A DNA stretch of 64,000 bases. It comes from Donghicola eburneus (GTDB lineage Bacteria > Pseudomonadota > Alphaproteobacteria > Rhodobacterales > Rhodobacteraceae). The notes beneath the pieces were generated by a model. That model was not told where the DNA came from, made no database searches, and saw only the letters and a list, made by a program, of their open reading frames with translations. The translations under genes and the position numbers were made by a program. How positions within the stretch are numbered: position 1 is the stretch's first letter; every line of letters begins with the position of its first letter. Shown here in pieces: positions 10,015-18,625 of this stretch. The stretch lies in contig NZ_FOXY01000006.1 in the NCBI RefSeq assembly GCF_900115865.1, forward strand, positions 186,001 to 250,000, in the 5' to 3' direction.

Positions 10015-10602
10015 CTATTGTGGATTTTGCGTCAATGGCGGTGGGCGGCGCAAAACGATCACGGCGTAGGTGCAGGGCGCTTCACCCGCATTCTCAAAAA
10101 TGCAGTCAGTGGGCGGTCCAAGGTGCAGGCAATCGCCGAATTCTAGGGCGTGACGTACATCGCCTTCGTGGAACACAAGGCTGCCCTCAATGACCCAGAT
10201 GAGATGCTCTGAAAAAGCATAGGCCGCAGCGGGTATCGGCACGCGAGCGCCAGCAGGCAAGGTCACTTCGACGAGGTCCAGTGGCAGCTTGGTCTGCGGC
10301 GAGACATGCCGGCGTAAATATCCGGTCTCGGGGTCGGTCCAAACGGACTGGTCCTGCCGCCGTAAGAGCTGGCCACCATCAGCCTCGGCGCGAGCCATCA
10401 GGGTGGACATGGTCATCTGAAACGCGCCCGAGAGTTTGCTGAGAAGCTTGGCGGTTGGGCTGCTGTCACCCCGTTCGATTTTGTGGATCATCGCCCGAGA
10501 GACACCGGCCCGCTCCGCCAGATCGGTCAGCGACCAGTTGCGGCTTTCGCGCTCGGTCTTGATCCGCGCGCCAATTTTCTGATCCAGGTCATCTTGCTGC
10601 AT
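10015..10602 (-). CDS. XRE-family regulator with C-terminal cupin domain
   Basis: The 195-residue protein has an XRE helix-turn-helix at about residues 8-62 (SLTDLAERAGVSRAMIHKIE) and a cupin barrel at about residues 110-185 (LIWVIEGSLVFHEGD, FGDCLHLGPP). Such proteins usually sense a small ligand and repress their own operon. I choose ATG 10602; upstream extension would need TTG 10638. A promoter-like TATACT lies only 7 bp before this ATG, so the transcript may be leaderless. It is first gene of the XRE-GNAT-DMT set. Confidence 0.88.
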   Translation of the reverse strand: MQQDDLDQKIGARIKTERESRNWSLTDLAERAGVSRAMIHKIERGDSSPTAKLLSKLSGAFQMTMSTLMARAEADGGQLLRRQDQSVWTDPETGYLRRHVSPQTKLPLDLVEVTLPAGARVPIPAAAYAFSEHLIWVIEGSLVFHEGDVRHALEFGDCLHLGPPTDCIFENAGEAPCTYAVIVLRRPPPLTQNPQ

Positions 10603-10608
10603 CGTGAT

Positions 10609-10638
10609 AGTATAGTGGACTGATCCCTTGTGCAGCAA
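10609..10638 (-). promoter_or_regulatory. Candidate promoter of the XRE-cupin operon
   Basis: On the minus strand TTGCTG (10638-10633) and TATACT (10614-10609) are separated by 18 bp. Transcription from this -10 would start on or next to the ATG at 10602. Confidence 0.4.
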
Positions 10639-10647
10639 CCGCTGAAA

Positions 10648-11595
10648 TCAAAGCGTTCGGATCGGGGTGCCTGCCATGAAGTGCGCGATCGCGTCGACAG
10701 TGTCTTCGTAGAAGAGGCGCCACGTGGCTTCGGTGACGTAGCCAAGATGCGGGGTTAGCAGCAGTCGTTGGCCGAACTCTGCACTCGCTTTGCGCCACGG
10801 GTCGTCCGCGCTCAGCGGTTCGTCTTCAAAGACGTCTATGCCCGCCATCGCAGGTTTGCCTTGGCGAAGTCCTTCGAAAAGGGACGCGCGATCGACGAGC
10901 CCTGCGCGCGAAGTGTTCAAGAATATTGCGCCGTCGGGCAAGGCTTCGAACGCGTCGGGGCCGATCAGGCCTTGGGTCGTCTTGGACAGAACCATATGCA
11001 CAGTTAGTACGTCAGACGTCTGCGCCAGTTCGGGGAGTGTCGCAGCAAAGGTAACCCCTGCCGCTGCTGCGCGCTCAGGGGTCAGGTTCGGGGACCAAGC
11101 ACTGACCTGCATCCCGAAAGCCGTGCCAATTGTCGCGACTTGCTGGCCAATTTTGCCAAGGCCCACAATCCCGAGCGAAAGCCCCGCCAGATCGCGACCG
11201 GGTGCGCCTTGCCAACCACCAGAGCTGAGGCGCGTGGTTTCAGGCAGGATGCGGCGGCTGAGCGACAGCATCAGCGCCATGGTCAGCTCAGATGTCGTGG
11301 TTTTCCGCGAGCGGGTACCGCAAACAGGGACACCCTTTGCCTTGGCAGCGGCCACGTCAATGGACAGGTTTCTGGGGCCCGTGGTGACAATAAGCTTTAG
11401 GTCAGGCAGCGCGTCGATCAGTGCCGCAGGGAAGGGGGTGCGTTCGCGCATCAAACAAATGATGTCAAAGCCCTGCAACTCTGCGGCAGGATCGGGCAGC
11501 GCCTCGTGAAAAAATACGATCTCGGCGTCCAGCCGGTCCCAGTCCGCATAGTCTTTCGCCACGCGGGCATAGTCATCCAGAACAGCAATTTTCAT
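10648..11595 (-). CDS. D-2-hydroxyacid dehydrogenase, NAD-dependent
   Basis: The 315-residue enzyme reduces 2-keto acids or oxidises D-2-hydroxy acids with NAD(P). The Rossmann motif is GIVGLGKIGQ (about residue 145). The catalytic Arg lies in NTSRAGLVD, the Glu in DVFEDEPL and the His in TPHLGY, so the catalytic triad is intact. The N-terminal part (LPDLKLIVTTGPRNLSIDVAAA) fits the phosphoglycerate/glyoxylate reductase-like branch. It precedes the XRE gene by 45 bp on the same strand. The exact substrate is not clear. Confidence 0.88.
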   Translation of the reverse strand: MKIAVLDDYARVAKDYADWDRLDAEIVFFHEALPDPAAELQGFDIICLMRERTPFPAALIDALPDLKLIVTTGPRNLSIDVAAAKAKGVPVCGTRSRKTTTSELTMALMLSLSRRILPETTRLSSGGWQGAPGRDLAGLSLGIVGLGKIGQQVATIGTAFGMQVSAWSPNLTPERAAAAGVTFAATLPELAQTSDVLTVHMVLSKTTQGLIGPDAFEALPDGAIFLNTSRAGLVDRASLFEGLRQGKPAMAGIDVFEDEPLSADDPWRKASAEFGQRLLLTPHLGYVTEATWRLFYEDTVDAIAHFMAGTPIRTL

Positions 11596-11675
11596 TAGGG
11601 CGCGCTCCTCTCAGGCTTTGGTTAGGCAACCTCACCCGCGCGTAATGCGCAAGCCAGAAGCGGTGCTCCTATGCA

Positions 11676-11708
11676 AAAGAAAAGGGCCGCTCTGACAACG
11701 AGCGGCCC
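11676..11708 (-). terminator. Rho-independent terminator of acnB
   Basis: On the minus strand GGGCCGCTC and GAGCGGCCC form a perfect 9-bp stem with a 7-nt loop, followed by TTTTCTTTT. It begins about 28 bp after the acnB stop codon. Confidence 0.9.
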
Positions 11709-11736
11709 ACTGAATTTTAGCAATCAAGCTTCAGTC

Positions 11737-14526
11737 TTAGAAGTGGACCGAACGCGAGGTTCCGGGAACTTCCTGCGGCGGTGCAAACTTGGTCAGGTTG
11801 ATGCCTTTGACCGCTGCCTTATACTCGTCCGAGTTGGGCGTGCGGCCAAGGATCGCCGACAGAACAACCACGGGGGTCGAAGCCAGCAGCGATTCACCCT
11901 TCTTCTCGGCGCTGTCTTCAACGACGCGGCCTTGGAACAGGCGGGTCGAGGTCGCCAGAACGGTATCGCCTTTGGCGGCCTTTTCTTGGTTGCCCATGCA
12001 GAGGTTACAGCCGGGACGCTCGAGGTACAGAATGTTTTCGTACTCGGTGCGGGCGTTGGCTTTGGGGAACAGATCGTCGAACTCAAAGCCCGAGTATTTC
12101 TGCAGGATGTCCCAGTCGCCTTCTTCTTTCAGCTCGTCGATGATGTTGTAGGTCGGTGCGGCCACAACCAGCGGTGCCTTGAACTCGACCTTGCCGTTGG
12201 CTTCTTCGAGGTTCTTGAGCATCTGCGCGACGATCTTGATGTCACCCTTGTGCACCATGCACGAGCCGACAAAGCCCAGATCCACCTTCTTGTCGCCGCC
12301 GTAGTAGGACACGGGGCGGATGGTGTCGTGGGTGTAACGGCGCGACGGATCGGCGTTGTTCACGTCGGGGTCGGCGATCATGGGCTCGTCGATCAGGTCC
12401 AGATCAACGACGACTTCGGCAAAGTACTTGGCGTTGTCATCGGGGGTCAGGGCAGGCTTCTCGCCCGACTTGATTTCCGCGATGCGCGCGTCGGCTTTGT
12501 CGATCAGACCCTGCAGAGTCTTGGCTTCGTTATCCATGCCCTTGTCGATCATGGTCTGGATGCGGCCTTTGGCCAGTTCCAGCGAACCGATCAGGGTTTC
12601 ATCGTTGGAAATACAGATCGAGGCTTTCGCCTTCATCTCTGCGGTCCAGTCGGTGAAGGTGAACGCTTGGTCTGCCAGCAGGGTGCCGATGTGCACTTCG
12701 ATGATGCGGCCTTGGAACACGTTGTCGCCGCACTGCTTGAGCATCTGCGCCTGAGTTGCGTGTACCACGTCGCGGAAGTCCATGTGGTCCGCCATCTGGC
12801 CCTTGAAGGTCACTTTGACCGACTCGGGGATGGGCATGGTGGCTTCGCCGGTGGCCAGTGCCAGAGCAACGGTGCCCGAGTCCGCGCCAAAGGCAACGCC
12901 CTTGGACATACGGGTGTGGCTGTCGCCGCCGATGATGATGTCCCAGTCGCTGACGGTGATGTCGTTCAGCACTTTGTGGATCACGTCGGTCATCGCCTGG
13001 TATTCGCCCTTGGGGTCGCGCGCGGTGATCAGACCGAAGTCATTCATGAACTTCATCAGGCGAGGGATGTTGGCCTGAGCCTTCTTGTCCCAAACCGAAG
13101 CGGTGTGACAGCCCGACTGGTAGGCCGCGTCAACGGTGGGCGAAATGGTGGTCGCCGCCATGGCTTCCAGTTCTTGGCTGGTCATCAGGCCGGTGGTGTC
13201 CTGCGAGCCAACGATGTTCACTTTGACGCGCACGTCCGAGCCAGCGTGCAGGACTTTGCCCTTTTCGACGCCAACAGCGTTTGCGTTGAAGATCTTTTCG
13301 ACGGCGGTCAGGCCCTGATCGGCAACGGTCACTTCTTTCGAAGGTGCGTAGACGGCGGGGGCTTCGACACCCAGAGTTTCAGCGGCAAATGTTTGCAGCT
13401 TCTTGCCAAAGACCACAGCATAGGAGCTGCCAGCCTTCATGAACTCGACCTTCTGCGGGGTGAAGGCAGAGGAGACGTCGACCAGCTCTGCGCCGGTTTC
13501 GTCGTAGAGTTTCTTTTCTTTGGTGTTGATGGTCAGGACCTTGCCGGTCTCGACCGAGTATTTCTGTTCGAGAACAGGGTTGCCTTCGGCGTCCAGCACG
13601 GGCTTGCCGTTTTCGTCCAGCTTTTTGACCCAGTTCTTCAGGTCCAAGCCGATGCCGCCGGTCACGCCAACAGTGGTCAGGAAGATCGGCGAAATGCCGT
13701 TGGTGCCCGCCACAACAGGGGCAAAGTTCACGAAAGGCACATAGGGGCTGGCTTTCTTACCGGTCCACAGCGCGACGTTGTTGACGCCGGACATACGCGA
13801 CGAACCAACGCCCATGGTGCCTTTTTCAGCGATCAGCATGACGCGTGCGTCAGGGTGCTGTTCTTGCAGGTCCTGAATTTCTTTTTGCGCTTCGGGGCTG
13901 ATCATGCACTTGCCGTGCAGTTCGCGGTCCGAACGAGAGTGCGCCTGGTTGCCGGGCGACAGAAGGTCGGTCGAGATATCGCCTTCGGCAGCGATGTAGG
14001 TCACAACTTTAACTTCTTCGTCCACTTCGGGAAGCTTGGTGAAGAACTCGGCCTTCGCGTAGCTGTCCAGAATGTCTTTGGCGATCGCGTTGCCGTCTTT
14101 ATAGGCAGCGGCCAGACGCTCCATGTCTGCTTCATAGAGGAAGACCTGAGTTTTCAGCACGTCAGCAGCTTTGCCTGCGATCTCTTCGTCGTCACCCAGC
14201 GCCAGATCCAGCAGAACTTCGATCGAAGGGCCGCCCTTCATGTGCGACAGCAGTTCGAACGCGAAATCGGGGGTGATTTCTGCGACGGTTGCTTCGCCAA
14301 GGATGATCTTTTTCAGGAACGCTGCCTTCACACCTGCGGCGCTCGTGGTGCCGGGCAGGGTGTTGTAGATGAAGAAGTTCAGCGAGTCTTCACGGTGCTC
14401 GTTCGCTGTGTCCTCGATCTGCGCGATCAGTTCAGCAACCAGCGCGCCGTCGTCGATCGGCTTGGGGTGCAGGCCCTCGCCTTTGCGGGTTTCGATTTCT
14501 TCAAGATAGGCAGTGTACAAGCTCAT
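11737..14526 (-). CDS. acnB: Aconitate hydratase B
   Basis: The 929-residue [4Fe-4S] enzyme interconverts citrate and isocitrate in the TCA cycle and can also act on 2-methyl-cis-aconitate. Iron-sulfur ligands are visible in FVGSCMVHKGD and ERPGCNLCMGNQ. The HEAT-like N-terminal domain that marks AcnB is present, and the GGDSHTRMSKGVAFGADSGT block is the family signature. It stands alone, with its own terminator downstream. A long open frame on the opposite strand is a codon-bias shadow. Confidence 0.97.
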   Translation of the reverse strand: MSLYTAYLEEIETRKGEGLHPKPIDDGALVAELIAQIEDTANEHREDSLNFFIYNTLPGTTSAAGVKAAFLKKIILGEATVAEITPDFAFELLSHMKGGPSIEVLLDLALGDDEEIAGKAADVLKTQVFLYEADMERLAAAYKDGNAIAKDILDSYAKAEFFTKLPEVDEEVKVVTYIAAEGDISTDLLSPGNQAHSRSDRELHGKCMISPEAQKEIQDLQEQHPDARVMLIAEKGTMGVGSSRMSGVNNVALWTGKKASPYVPFVNFAPVVAGTNGISPIFLTTVGVTGGIGLDLKNWVKKLDENGKPVLDAEGNPVLEQKYSVETGKVLTINTKEKKLYDETGAELVDVSSAFTPQKVEFMKAGSSYAVVFGKKLQTFAAETLGVEAPAVYAPSKEVTVADQGLTAVEKIFNANAVGVEKGKVLHAGSDVRVKVNIVGSQDTTGLMTSQELEAMAATTISPTVDAAYQSGCHTASVWDKKAQANIPRLMKFMNDFGLITARDPKGEYQAMTDVIHKVLNDITVSDWDIIIGGDSHTRMSKGVAFGADSGTVALALATGEATMPIPESVKVTFKGQMADHMDFRDVVHATQAQMLKQCGDNVFQGRIIEVHIGTLLADQAFTFTDWTAEMKAKASICISNDETLIGSLELAKGRIQTMIDKGMDNEAKTLQGLIDKADARIAEIKSGEKPALTPDDNAKYFAEVVVDLDLIDEPMIADPDVNNADPSRRYTHDTIRPVSYYGGDKKVDLGFVGSCMVHKGDIKIVAQMLKNLEEANGKVEFKAPLVVAAPTYNIIDELKEEGDWDILQKYSGFEFDDLFPKANARTEYENILYLERPGCNLCMGNQEKAAKGDTVLATSTRLFQGRVVEDSAEKKGESLLASTPVVVLSAILGRTPNSDEYKAAVKGINLTKFAPPQEVPGTSRSVHF

Positions 14527-14851
14527 GGCGATCCCTGCGGTTCAGTGGTGGGGCAAGCTTGGGTGCCGAGCGGCAAAATATGAGTTGGCGAGCGGCGGCA
14601 AGCTTAATTGTATGCGGATGTATACCAAACGTATTTACGTGGCAAGAGGTTGGCGACGGGATTACGGCCCGAACGCCTCTGTGTCGAGCAAAAGCGACGT
14701 TTTTCAGCGGCCTGAGGCATTATGCCTGACCTTGGGTCACTCTTTGCGGGGGCTTCTGAGCGGGAAATAGGGGCAGAGTAGGCGAATCCACGTCCTTGGT
14801 GTGGTCCGGCAGACGTCAGACGGGGCACCTTGGCGGGGCCCCGATCTAAGG
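14527..14851. other. 325-bp intergenic region upstream of acnB
   Basis: I find no convincing gene here. The part nearest acnB carries two direct repeats, GGCAAGCTT at 14552-14560 and 14597-14605, and GAGCGGC at 14568-14574 and 14590-14596. An AT-richer stretch with the palindromes GTATAC and CGTATTTACG lies at about 14618-14640. This is where the acnB promoter should be, but I cannot assign -35 and -10 boxes with confidence. Confidence 0.4.
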
Positions 14852-15520
14852 TCAGGTCTCGATGCGCGAGATCAGGTCGTCCATGACGGCGGCGTTCTGC
14901 ATGCGCAGGATCGCTTCGGCTGCGGACATATCTTGGCGGCGCATGGCATCAATGAGTAGCGTCATCTCTTCGGCCATCACGCTGCGGCGGCCCGAGCCGT
15001 AGCCATAGTTGCGACGGAAGGCAAAGATCGTATCCCAGCCACGTAAGAAGACACGCAACGCCTCTTTGTTGCCGCCAAACTCCATTAGCTTGGCGTTAAA
15101 GCGGCGATTGCTCTCAATCGCCTCTGTGTCATTACCGGTTTCGAGCTGTGTCCGATAGTCCGCAGCCAGCGCTTCGAGAGTCCGGATGCGTTCCAGCGTC
15201 AGCTTCCGCATCCCGCTGCGCACGGCAAAAATCCGAAGCTCGGTGTTCAGCTCGAACAGATCGGTGACGTAGCTGCGATCGAGTTGGCGCACCGTCGCGC
15301 CGCGGTTGGGCTCGATGCTGACCAGCCCTTCGCCCTCCAGCTTTCGCAGGGCTTCGCGCAGGGGCATGGTCGAGAACCCCAGCCGCTTGGCCAGTTCGCT
15401 GGTTTTCAGGCGCTCGCCGGGGGTGACACGACCGGCAAGGATGTCTTCTCGGATCAGGTTGGTCACCTGATCCACTGAATTTACGGCACTATCGGCTGGC
15501 AAAGTTGCTTCATCTTCCAT
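14852..15520 (-). CDS. GntR-family transcriptional regulator (FCD/FadR subfamily)
   Basis: The 222-residue protein has a GntR winged helix at about residues 15-80 (TSELAKRLGFSTMPLREALRKLEGEGLV) followed by an all-helical FCD-type ligand domain. Such regulators respond to organic acids or acyl-CoAs. I choose ATG 15520, because upstream residues do not resemble the family and would run into the MaoC gene. It is the last gene of the operon tautomerase-acyl-CoA dehydrogenase-MaoC-GntR and probably controls it. The repeated TCTGATCA motif at 17149 and 17613 is a candidate operator. Confidence 0.88.
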   Translation of the reverse strand: MEDEATLPADSAVNSVDQVTNLIREDILAGRVTPGERLKTSELAKRLGFSTMPLREALRKLEGEGLVSIEPNRGATVRQLDRSYVTDLFELNTELRIFAVRSGMRKLTLERIRTLEALAADYRTQLETGNDTEAIESNRRFNAKLMEFGGNKEALRVFLRGWDTIFAFRRNYGYGSGRRSVMAEEMTLLIDAMRRQDMSAAEAILRMQNAAVMDDLISRIET

Positions 15521-15534
15521 GCACAGAATGTTGA

Positions 15535-15978
15535 TCAACCCGCCTTGCGGATCAAGGAGATATGTTCGGCGTCGATCAGGACTGTTCCGTCCTTGCGGCA
15601 AAGGCGCACGGCTTCGGTAATGATCCCCGCAGGTCGCGAACTGCTCTCGCGTTTGCTGGTGAAGTCCATTTCCACATAGACTTCGTCCCCCGCCAGAATG
15701 TGTGTCTTGAACCGCACATCGTTCCAGCCAAGGGATGCAATCGAGGTGTCCTCGTAGAGCTTCAGCTCGGTCTTGAGCCCTTCCATTAGGGACAGACCGT
15801 AAAGGCCGTGGGCGATGATTCCGGGGAATCCTGCCTTCTTGGCGTAGTCATCGTCGGTGTGCAGGGGGTGGTGATCCCGTGTCAGGCGACAAAAATCCGC
15901 AATATCCTGTGCTGAAATTTTGTGCGTTCCGGTCGTGTAAGTCGTGCCGACGACCACATCTTCGTAAAACAGGTTCAT
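15535..15978 (-). CDS. MaoC-family hotdog dehydratase
   Basis: The 147-residue hotdog-fold protein has the hydratase-2 motif with Asp and His in place (RLTRDHHPLHTDDDYA), so it is likely an active (R)-enoyl-CoA hydratase. Its start overlaps the acyl-CoA dehydrogenase stop (ATGA), which makes consecutive dehydrogenation and hydration of one acyl-CoA plausible. The substrate is unknown. Confidence 0.88.
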   Translation of the reverse strand: MNLFYEDVVVGTTYTTGTHKISAQDIADFCRLTRDHHPLHTDDDYAKKAGFPGIIAHGLYGLSLMEGLKTELKLYEDTSIASLGWNDVRFKTHILAGDEVYVEMDFTSKRESSSRPAGIITEAVRLCRKDGTVLIDAEHISLIRKAG

Positions 15979-17117
15979 GAATAGGCCTTCTGCACCTGCC
16001 GCGCGATGATCATCCGCTGGATCTGGTTGGTGCCTTCGTAGATCTGGCTGAGTCGCACATCGCGGAAAAGGCGCTCGATGCGGAACTCGCGGGAATAACC
16101 GTTGCCGCCGTGGATTTGCAGCGCGTTCGAGATGTGAACCTGCGCCATATCGGTAGTGAACAGCTTGGCCTGCGCGGCCTCCATCGCGATGGAATGGCCT
16201 GCGTCATAAAGCTTGGCCGCGTTGTGGATCAGCAGGCGTGCGGCCGAGATATCCTTGGCCATGTCGGCGATCATGAACTGGATCGCTTGGTGTTCAAAGA
16301 TCGGCTTGCCGAACTGCTTGCGGTCATTGGCGTATGTGATGGCGTCTTCCATCGCGGCTTGCGCCATGCCAAGCGCCATCGAAGACATCATCAGGCGGGC
16401 AAAGTTGAAGTTGCCCATGGCCATTTTGAACGCGCCACCTTCAGGGCCGATCAGGTTTGCGACTGGCACGCGGACTTCGTCAAAGGTGACCATGCATTCG
16501 GCCAGACCGTGCATCCCGAGTAGGTCTTCAGACTTACCTTTGATGACGCCGGCGCGGTCGGTTTCGACAAGAATACAAGAGATGCCTTTGTGGCCCGCCT
16601 CGGGGTCGGTTTTCGCGAAAACCATGATCACGTCGGCGATCTGGCCAAAGGTCACCCACGCTTTGGTGCCCTTGATCACATACTCGTCGCCGTCGCGGAT
16701 CGCCGTTGTTTTCATGGCCGCAACGTCCGATCCGGTGTCCGGTTCAGTGACCGCGGTGGCAGGAATGACGGAGCCGTCTAGGATGCCGGGAATCCAGCCC
16801 TTGGTGGTCTCCGACCCGTGGTGATCCAAGAAAATCGCGGCCTCGACCGGAATGGCGAATGCGTTGCCGACCGCTCCAGAGCCGCGCGCGATCTCTTCCA
16901 TCACGATGCAGGCGGCCATGGCATCAAGGCCCACGCCGCCCGCGTCTTCGCTGAGTGCAACGCCGAACAGCCCCTGTTCAGCCAGCGCGTTGTAGATTTC
17001 GCGGGGAAATTCATCCTCGCGGTCGATGGTGGCGGCCGCAGGGGCGACCACGTTTTCCGAAAGCTTGCGCGCGGTGTCCCGCACCATGCGCTGCTCTTCG
17101 CTGTAGAACTGATCCAA
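15975..17117 (-). CDS. Acyl-CoA dehydrogenase
   Basis: The 380-residue FAD enzyme introduces an alpha,beta double bond into an acyl-CoA and passes electrons to ETF. Motifs are the FAD-binding segment TAVTEPDTGSDVAAM, KAWVTFG, and the C-terminal IYEGTNQIQRMIIAR with the catalytic Glu. The start is TTG at 17117, six bases after GGAG; TTG 17129 is an alternative that would leave no ribosome-binding site. It is co-directional with MaoC, GntR and the tautomerase. This one keeps the classical YEGT glutamate, unlike the paralogue at 24.8 kb. Confidence 0.92.
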   Translation of the reverse strand: MDQFYSEEQRMVRDTARKLSENVVAPAAATIDREDEFPREIYNALAEQGLFGVALSEDAGGVGLDAMAACIVMEEIARGSGAVGNAFAIPVEAAIFLDHHGSETTKGWIPGILDGSVIPATAVTEPDTGSDVAAMKTTAIRDGDEYVIKGTKAWVTFGQIADVIMVFAKTDPEAGHKGISCILVETDRAGVIKGKSEDLLGMHGLAECMVTFDEVRVPVANLIGPEGGAFKMAMGNFNFARLMMSSMALGMAQAAMEDAITYANDRKQFGKPIFEHQAIQFMIADMAKDISAARLLIHNAAKLYDAGHSIAMEAAQAKLFTTDMAQVHISNALQIHGGNGYSREFRIERLFRDVRLSQIYEGTNQIQRMIIARQVQKAYS

Positions 17118-17148
17118 TGTGATCTCCAAATTCCGAAAACTGATGCGA

Positions 17149-17156
17149 TCTGATCA
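17149..17156. promoter_or_regulatory. TCTGATCA motif before the acyl-CoA dehydrogenase
   Basis: TCTGATCA (in context GATCTGATCAAGAG) lies 31 bp before the acyl-CoA dehydrogenase start. It repeats the core of the palindrome at 17613-17622, so it is a candidate second site for the GntR regulator of this operon. Confidence 0.35.
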
Positions 17157-17182
17157 AGAGCTATCGCCGCGACTCGATCCGG

Positions 17183-17548
17183 TCAAGTCGAGGCAACGCC
17201 CGCGTGGAAGGCATCCGAGGGCTCTCGGTCGCAAAAGTAGACGATCACGTGTTTTGGATCAGCGTTATAAGCCTTTACCGCTGCCGCTGTGATTGCGCGG
17301 GCGGCCTCTGCTTTCGCCTTTTGGGGTCTCGGAAAGGCGTGAACCTTTATAAAAAAGCGGTAAATTTCAGCACATGTGCCAAATTTTCCGGCATGTCCGT
17401 AGGAATTTGCGGGTGCCGAAAAATAATAGCAGGTCACGATATCTGCGCTGATCCCGTAGGCATCGCAGAGCCCTTTGGTCATGGTTTCCGTCGCAACCTC
17501 CCGTATTTCTTGGGAACAGTCGTTGTCGATGATTTCGATAAAGGGCAC
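17183..17548 (-). CDS. Tautomerase-superfamily protein with Pro-1
   Basis: The 121-residue protein is best started at GTG 17548, seven bases after a clear AGGAG. This makes the mature N-terminus Pro-Phe-Ile-Glu-Ile, with the N-terminal proline that acts as the catalytic base in 4-oxalocrotonate tautomerase, MIF and related enzymes. Two beta-alpha-beta halves fit the size (about 58 residues each). Conserved-looking positions include YYFSAPANSYGHAGKFG. A longer start at 17602 would put an Arg-rich tail in front and hide Pro-1. It is first gene of the operon with acyl-CoA dehydrogenase, MaoC and GntR, so it probably isomerises an intermediate of that pathway. Confidence 0.72.
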   Translation of the reverse strand: MPFIEIIDNDCSQEIREVATETMTKGLCDAYGISADIVTCYYFSAPANSYGHAGKFGTCAEIYRFFIKVHAFPRPQKAKAEAARAITAAAVKAYNADPKHVIVYFCDREPSDAFHAGVAST

Positions 17549-17612
17549 GGGTCTTCTCCTGTTGGTTGTGCGTGCGCGGCATTCGATACGAATAGCGGGC
17601 ATTGACTTATTA

Positions 17613-17622
17613 TCTGATCAGA
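17613..17622. promoter_or_regulatory. TCTGATCAGA palindrome between divergent operons
   Basis: A perfect 10-bp palindrome lies in the gap between the tautomerase operon (minus) and the DapA/TRAP operon (plus). Its core is repeated at 17149-17156. GntR FCD regulators bind short inverted repeats like this, so it may be the shared operator of both operons. Confidence 0.45.
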
Positions 17623-17686
17623 AGAAGGCTGAGTGCAACAGATTTACGAACAGGCCCAAACCGGGCCGCAGAAGGAAAAGACCACG

Positions 17687-18559
17687 ATGACGTTCAAGGG
17701 CAGCTATACTGTTTGTGTGACCCCCTTCACCGCCGAGGGCGCGGTCGATTTGCAAGCGCTGAAGTCCTATGTCGACTGGCAGATCGAAGAGGGCGTGCAC
17801 GGCCTGATCCCCCTTGGCAGCACGGGCGAATTCCTGTCGCTGACCCGCGATGAGCGCACCGCTGTCGCCGAAACCGTCATCCGTCAGGCCGATGGCCGCG
17901 TGCCTGTCCTGATCGGCACCGCCGCCGAATGGACCGACGAAGCTGTCGATCTGAGTAAAAAGGCAGAGACCCTTGGCGCGGATGGGGTGATGTTGGTGCC
18001 GCCATATTACTCGTCGCCCACCGACGCGGAACTGGTGGTCCACTTCACCCGCGTGGCCGAAGCGATTTCGATCCCTGTGATGCTGTATAACAACCCGTTC
18101 ACCGCGAATGTGGACCTGTCGGCAGATCTGGTCGGGCGTCTGTCCGAAGTGGACAATATCTCTTACATCAAGGACACGTCAAAGAACGTACACCGCGTGA
18201 CCGAACTGCTCGAGGCGTGCCAAGGCCGGATGACCGTTTTCGCCGGCTACTACCCGTGGGAAAGCTATCTGGCAGGCGCCGAGGGCTATAGCTCTGTCAT
18301 GTCGAACATCGCACCGAAACTGTCGGCTGAGATGTTCGACAAGACCGTAGATGGATCGGGGCAGGGGCGTGACCTCTATGTCAAAAGCCTGCCTCTGATC
18401 AACGCGCTGGCTGGCGACCTGTATGTGTCGGCCACCAAGGCCGCGATGAAAATGATCGGTCGCTCGATGGGCGATCCCCGCCCGCCGCGCCTGCCCTTGC
18501 CCGAGGATAAGCGCGCGGAGCTTGAAGGAACTCTAAGAACACTCGGGTTCATCGCCTGA
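17687..18559 (+). CDS. Dihydrodipicolinate synthase/N-acetylneuraminate lyase family aldolase
   Basis: The 290-residue class I aldolase has the Schiff-base lysine in ISYIKDTSK, the catalytic tyrosine in VMLYNNP, and the carboxylate-binding loop LGSTGEF. It therefore keeps the complete DapA/NanA active site. I start at ATG 17687. It heads an operon with a TRAP transporter, DUF3830 and an acyl-CoA ligase, so it more likely cleaves or forms a 2-keto acid in catabolism than makes lysine. DapA proper is expected elsewhere in the genome. Confidence 0.87.
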   Translation: MTFKGSYTVCVTPFTAEGAVDLQALKSYVDWQIEEGVHGLIPLGSTGEFLSLTRDERTAVAETVIRQADGRVPVLIGTAAEWTDEAVDLSKKAETLGADGVMLVPPYYSSPTDAELVVHFTRVAEAISIPVMLYNNPFTANVDLSADLVGRLSEVDNISYIKDTSKNVHRVTELLEACQGRMTVFAGYYPWESYLAGAEGYSSVMSNIAPKLSAEMFDKTVDGSGQGRDLYVKSLPLINALAGDLYVSATKAAMKMIGRSMGDPRPPRLPLPEDKRAELEGTLRTLGFIA

Positions 18560-18625
18560 GCGAACGGCGCCACGCGCCACAACAATAAAGACCCCCTCCC
18601 AACAGTGAGTTTAACAAGGATACGC

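Noticed and set aside
11671-14583. 970-codon open frame on the plus strand
   Set aside because: It lies antisense to acnB over its whole length. Its translation is low-complexity (rich in Val, Phe, Asp, His, Gln) with no family resemblance. It arises from strong codon bias of acnB.
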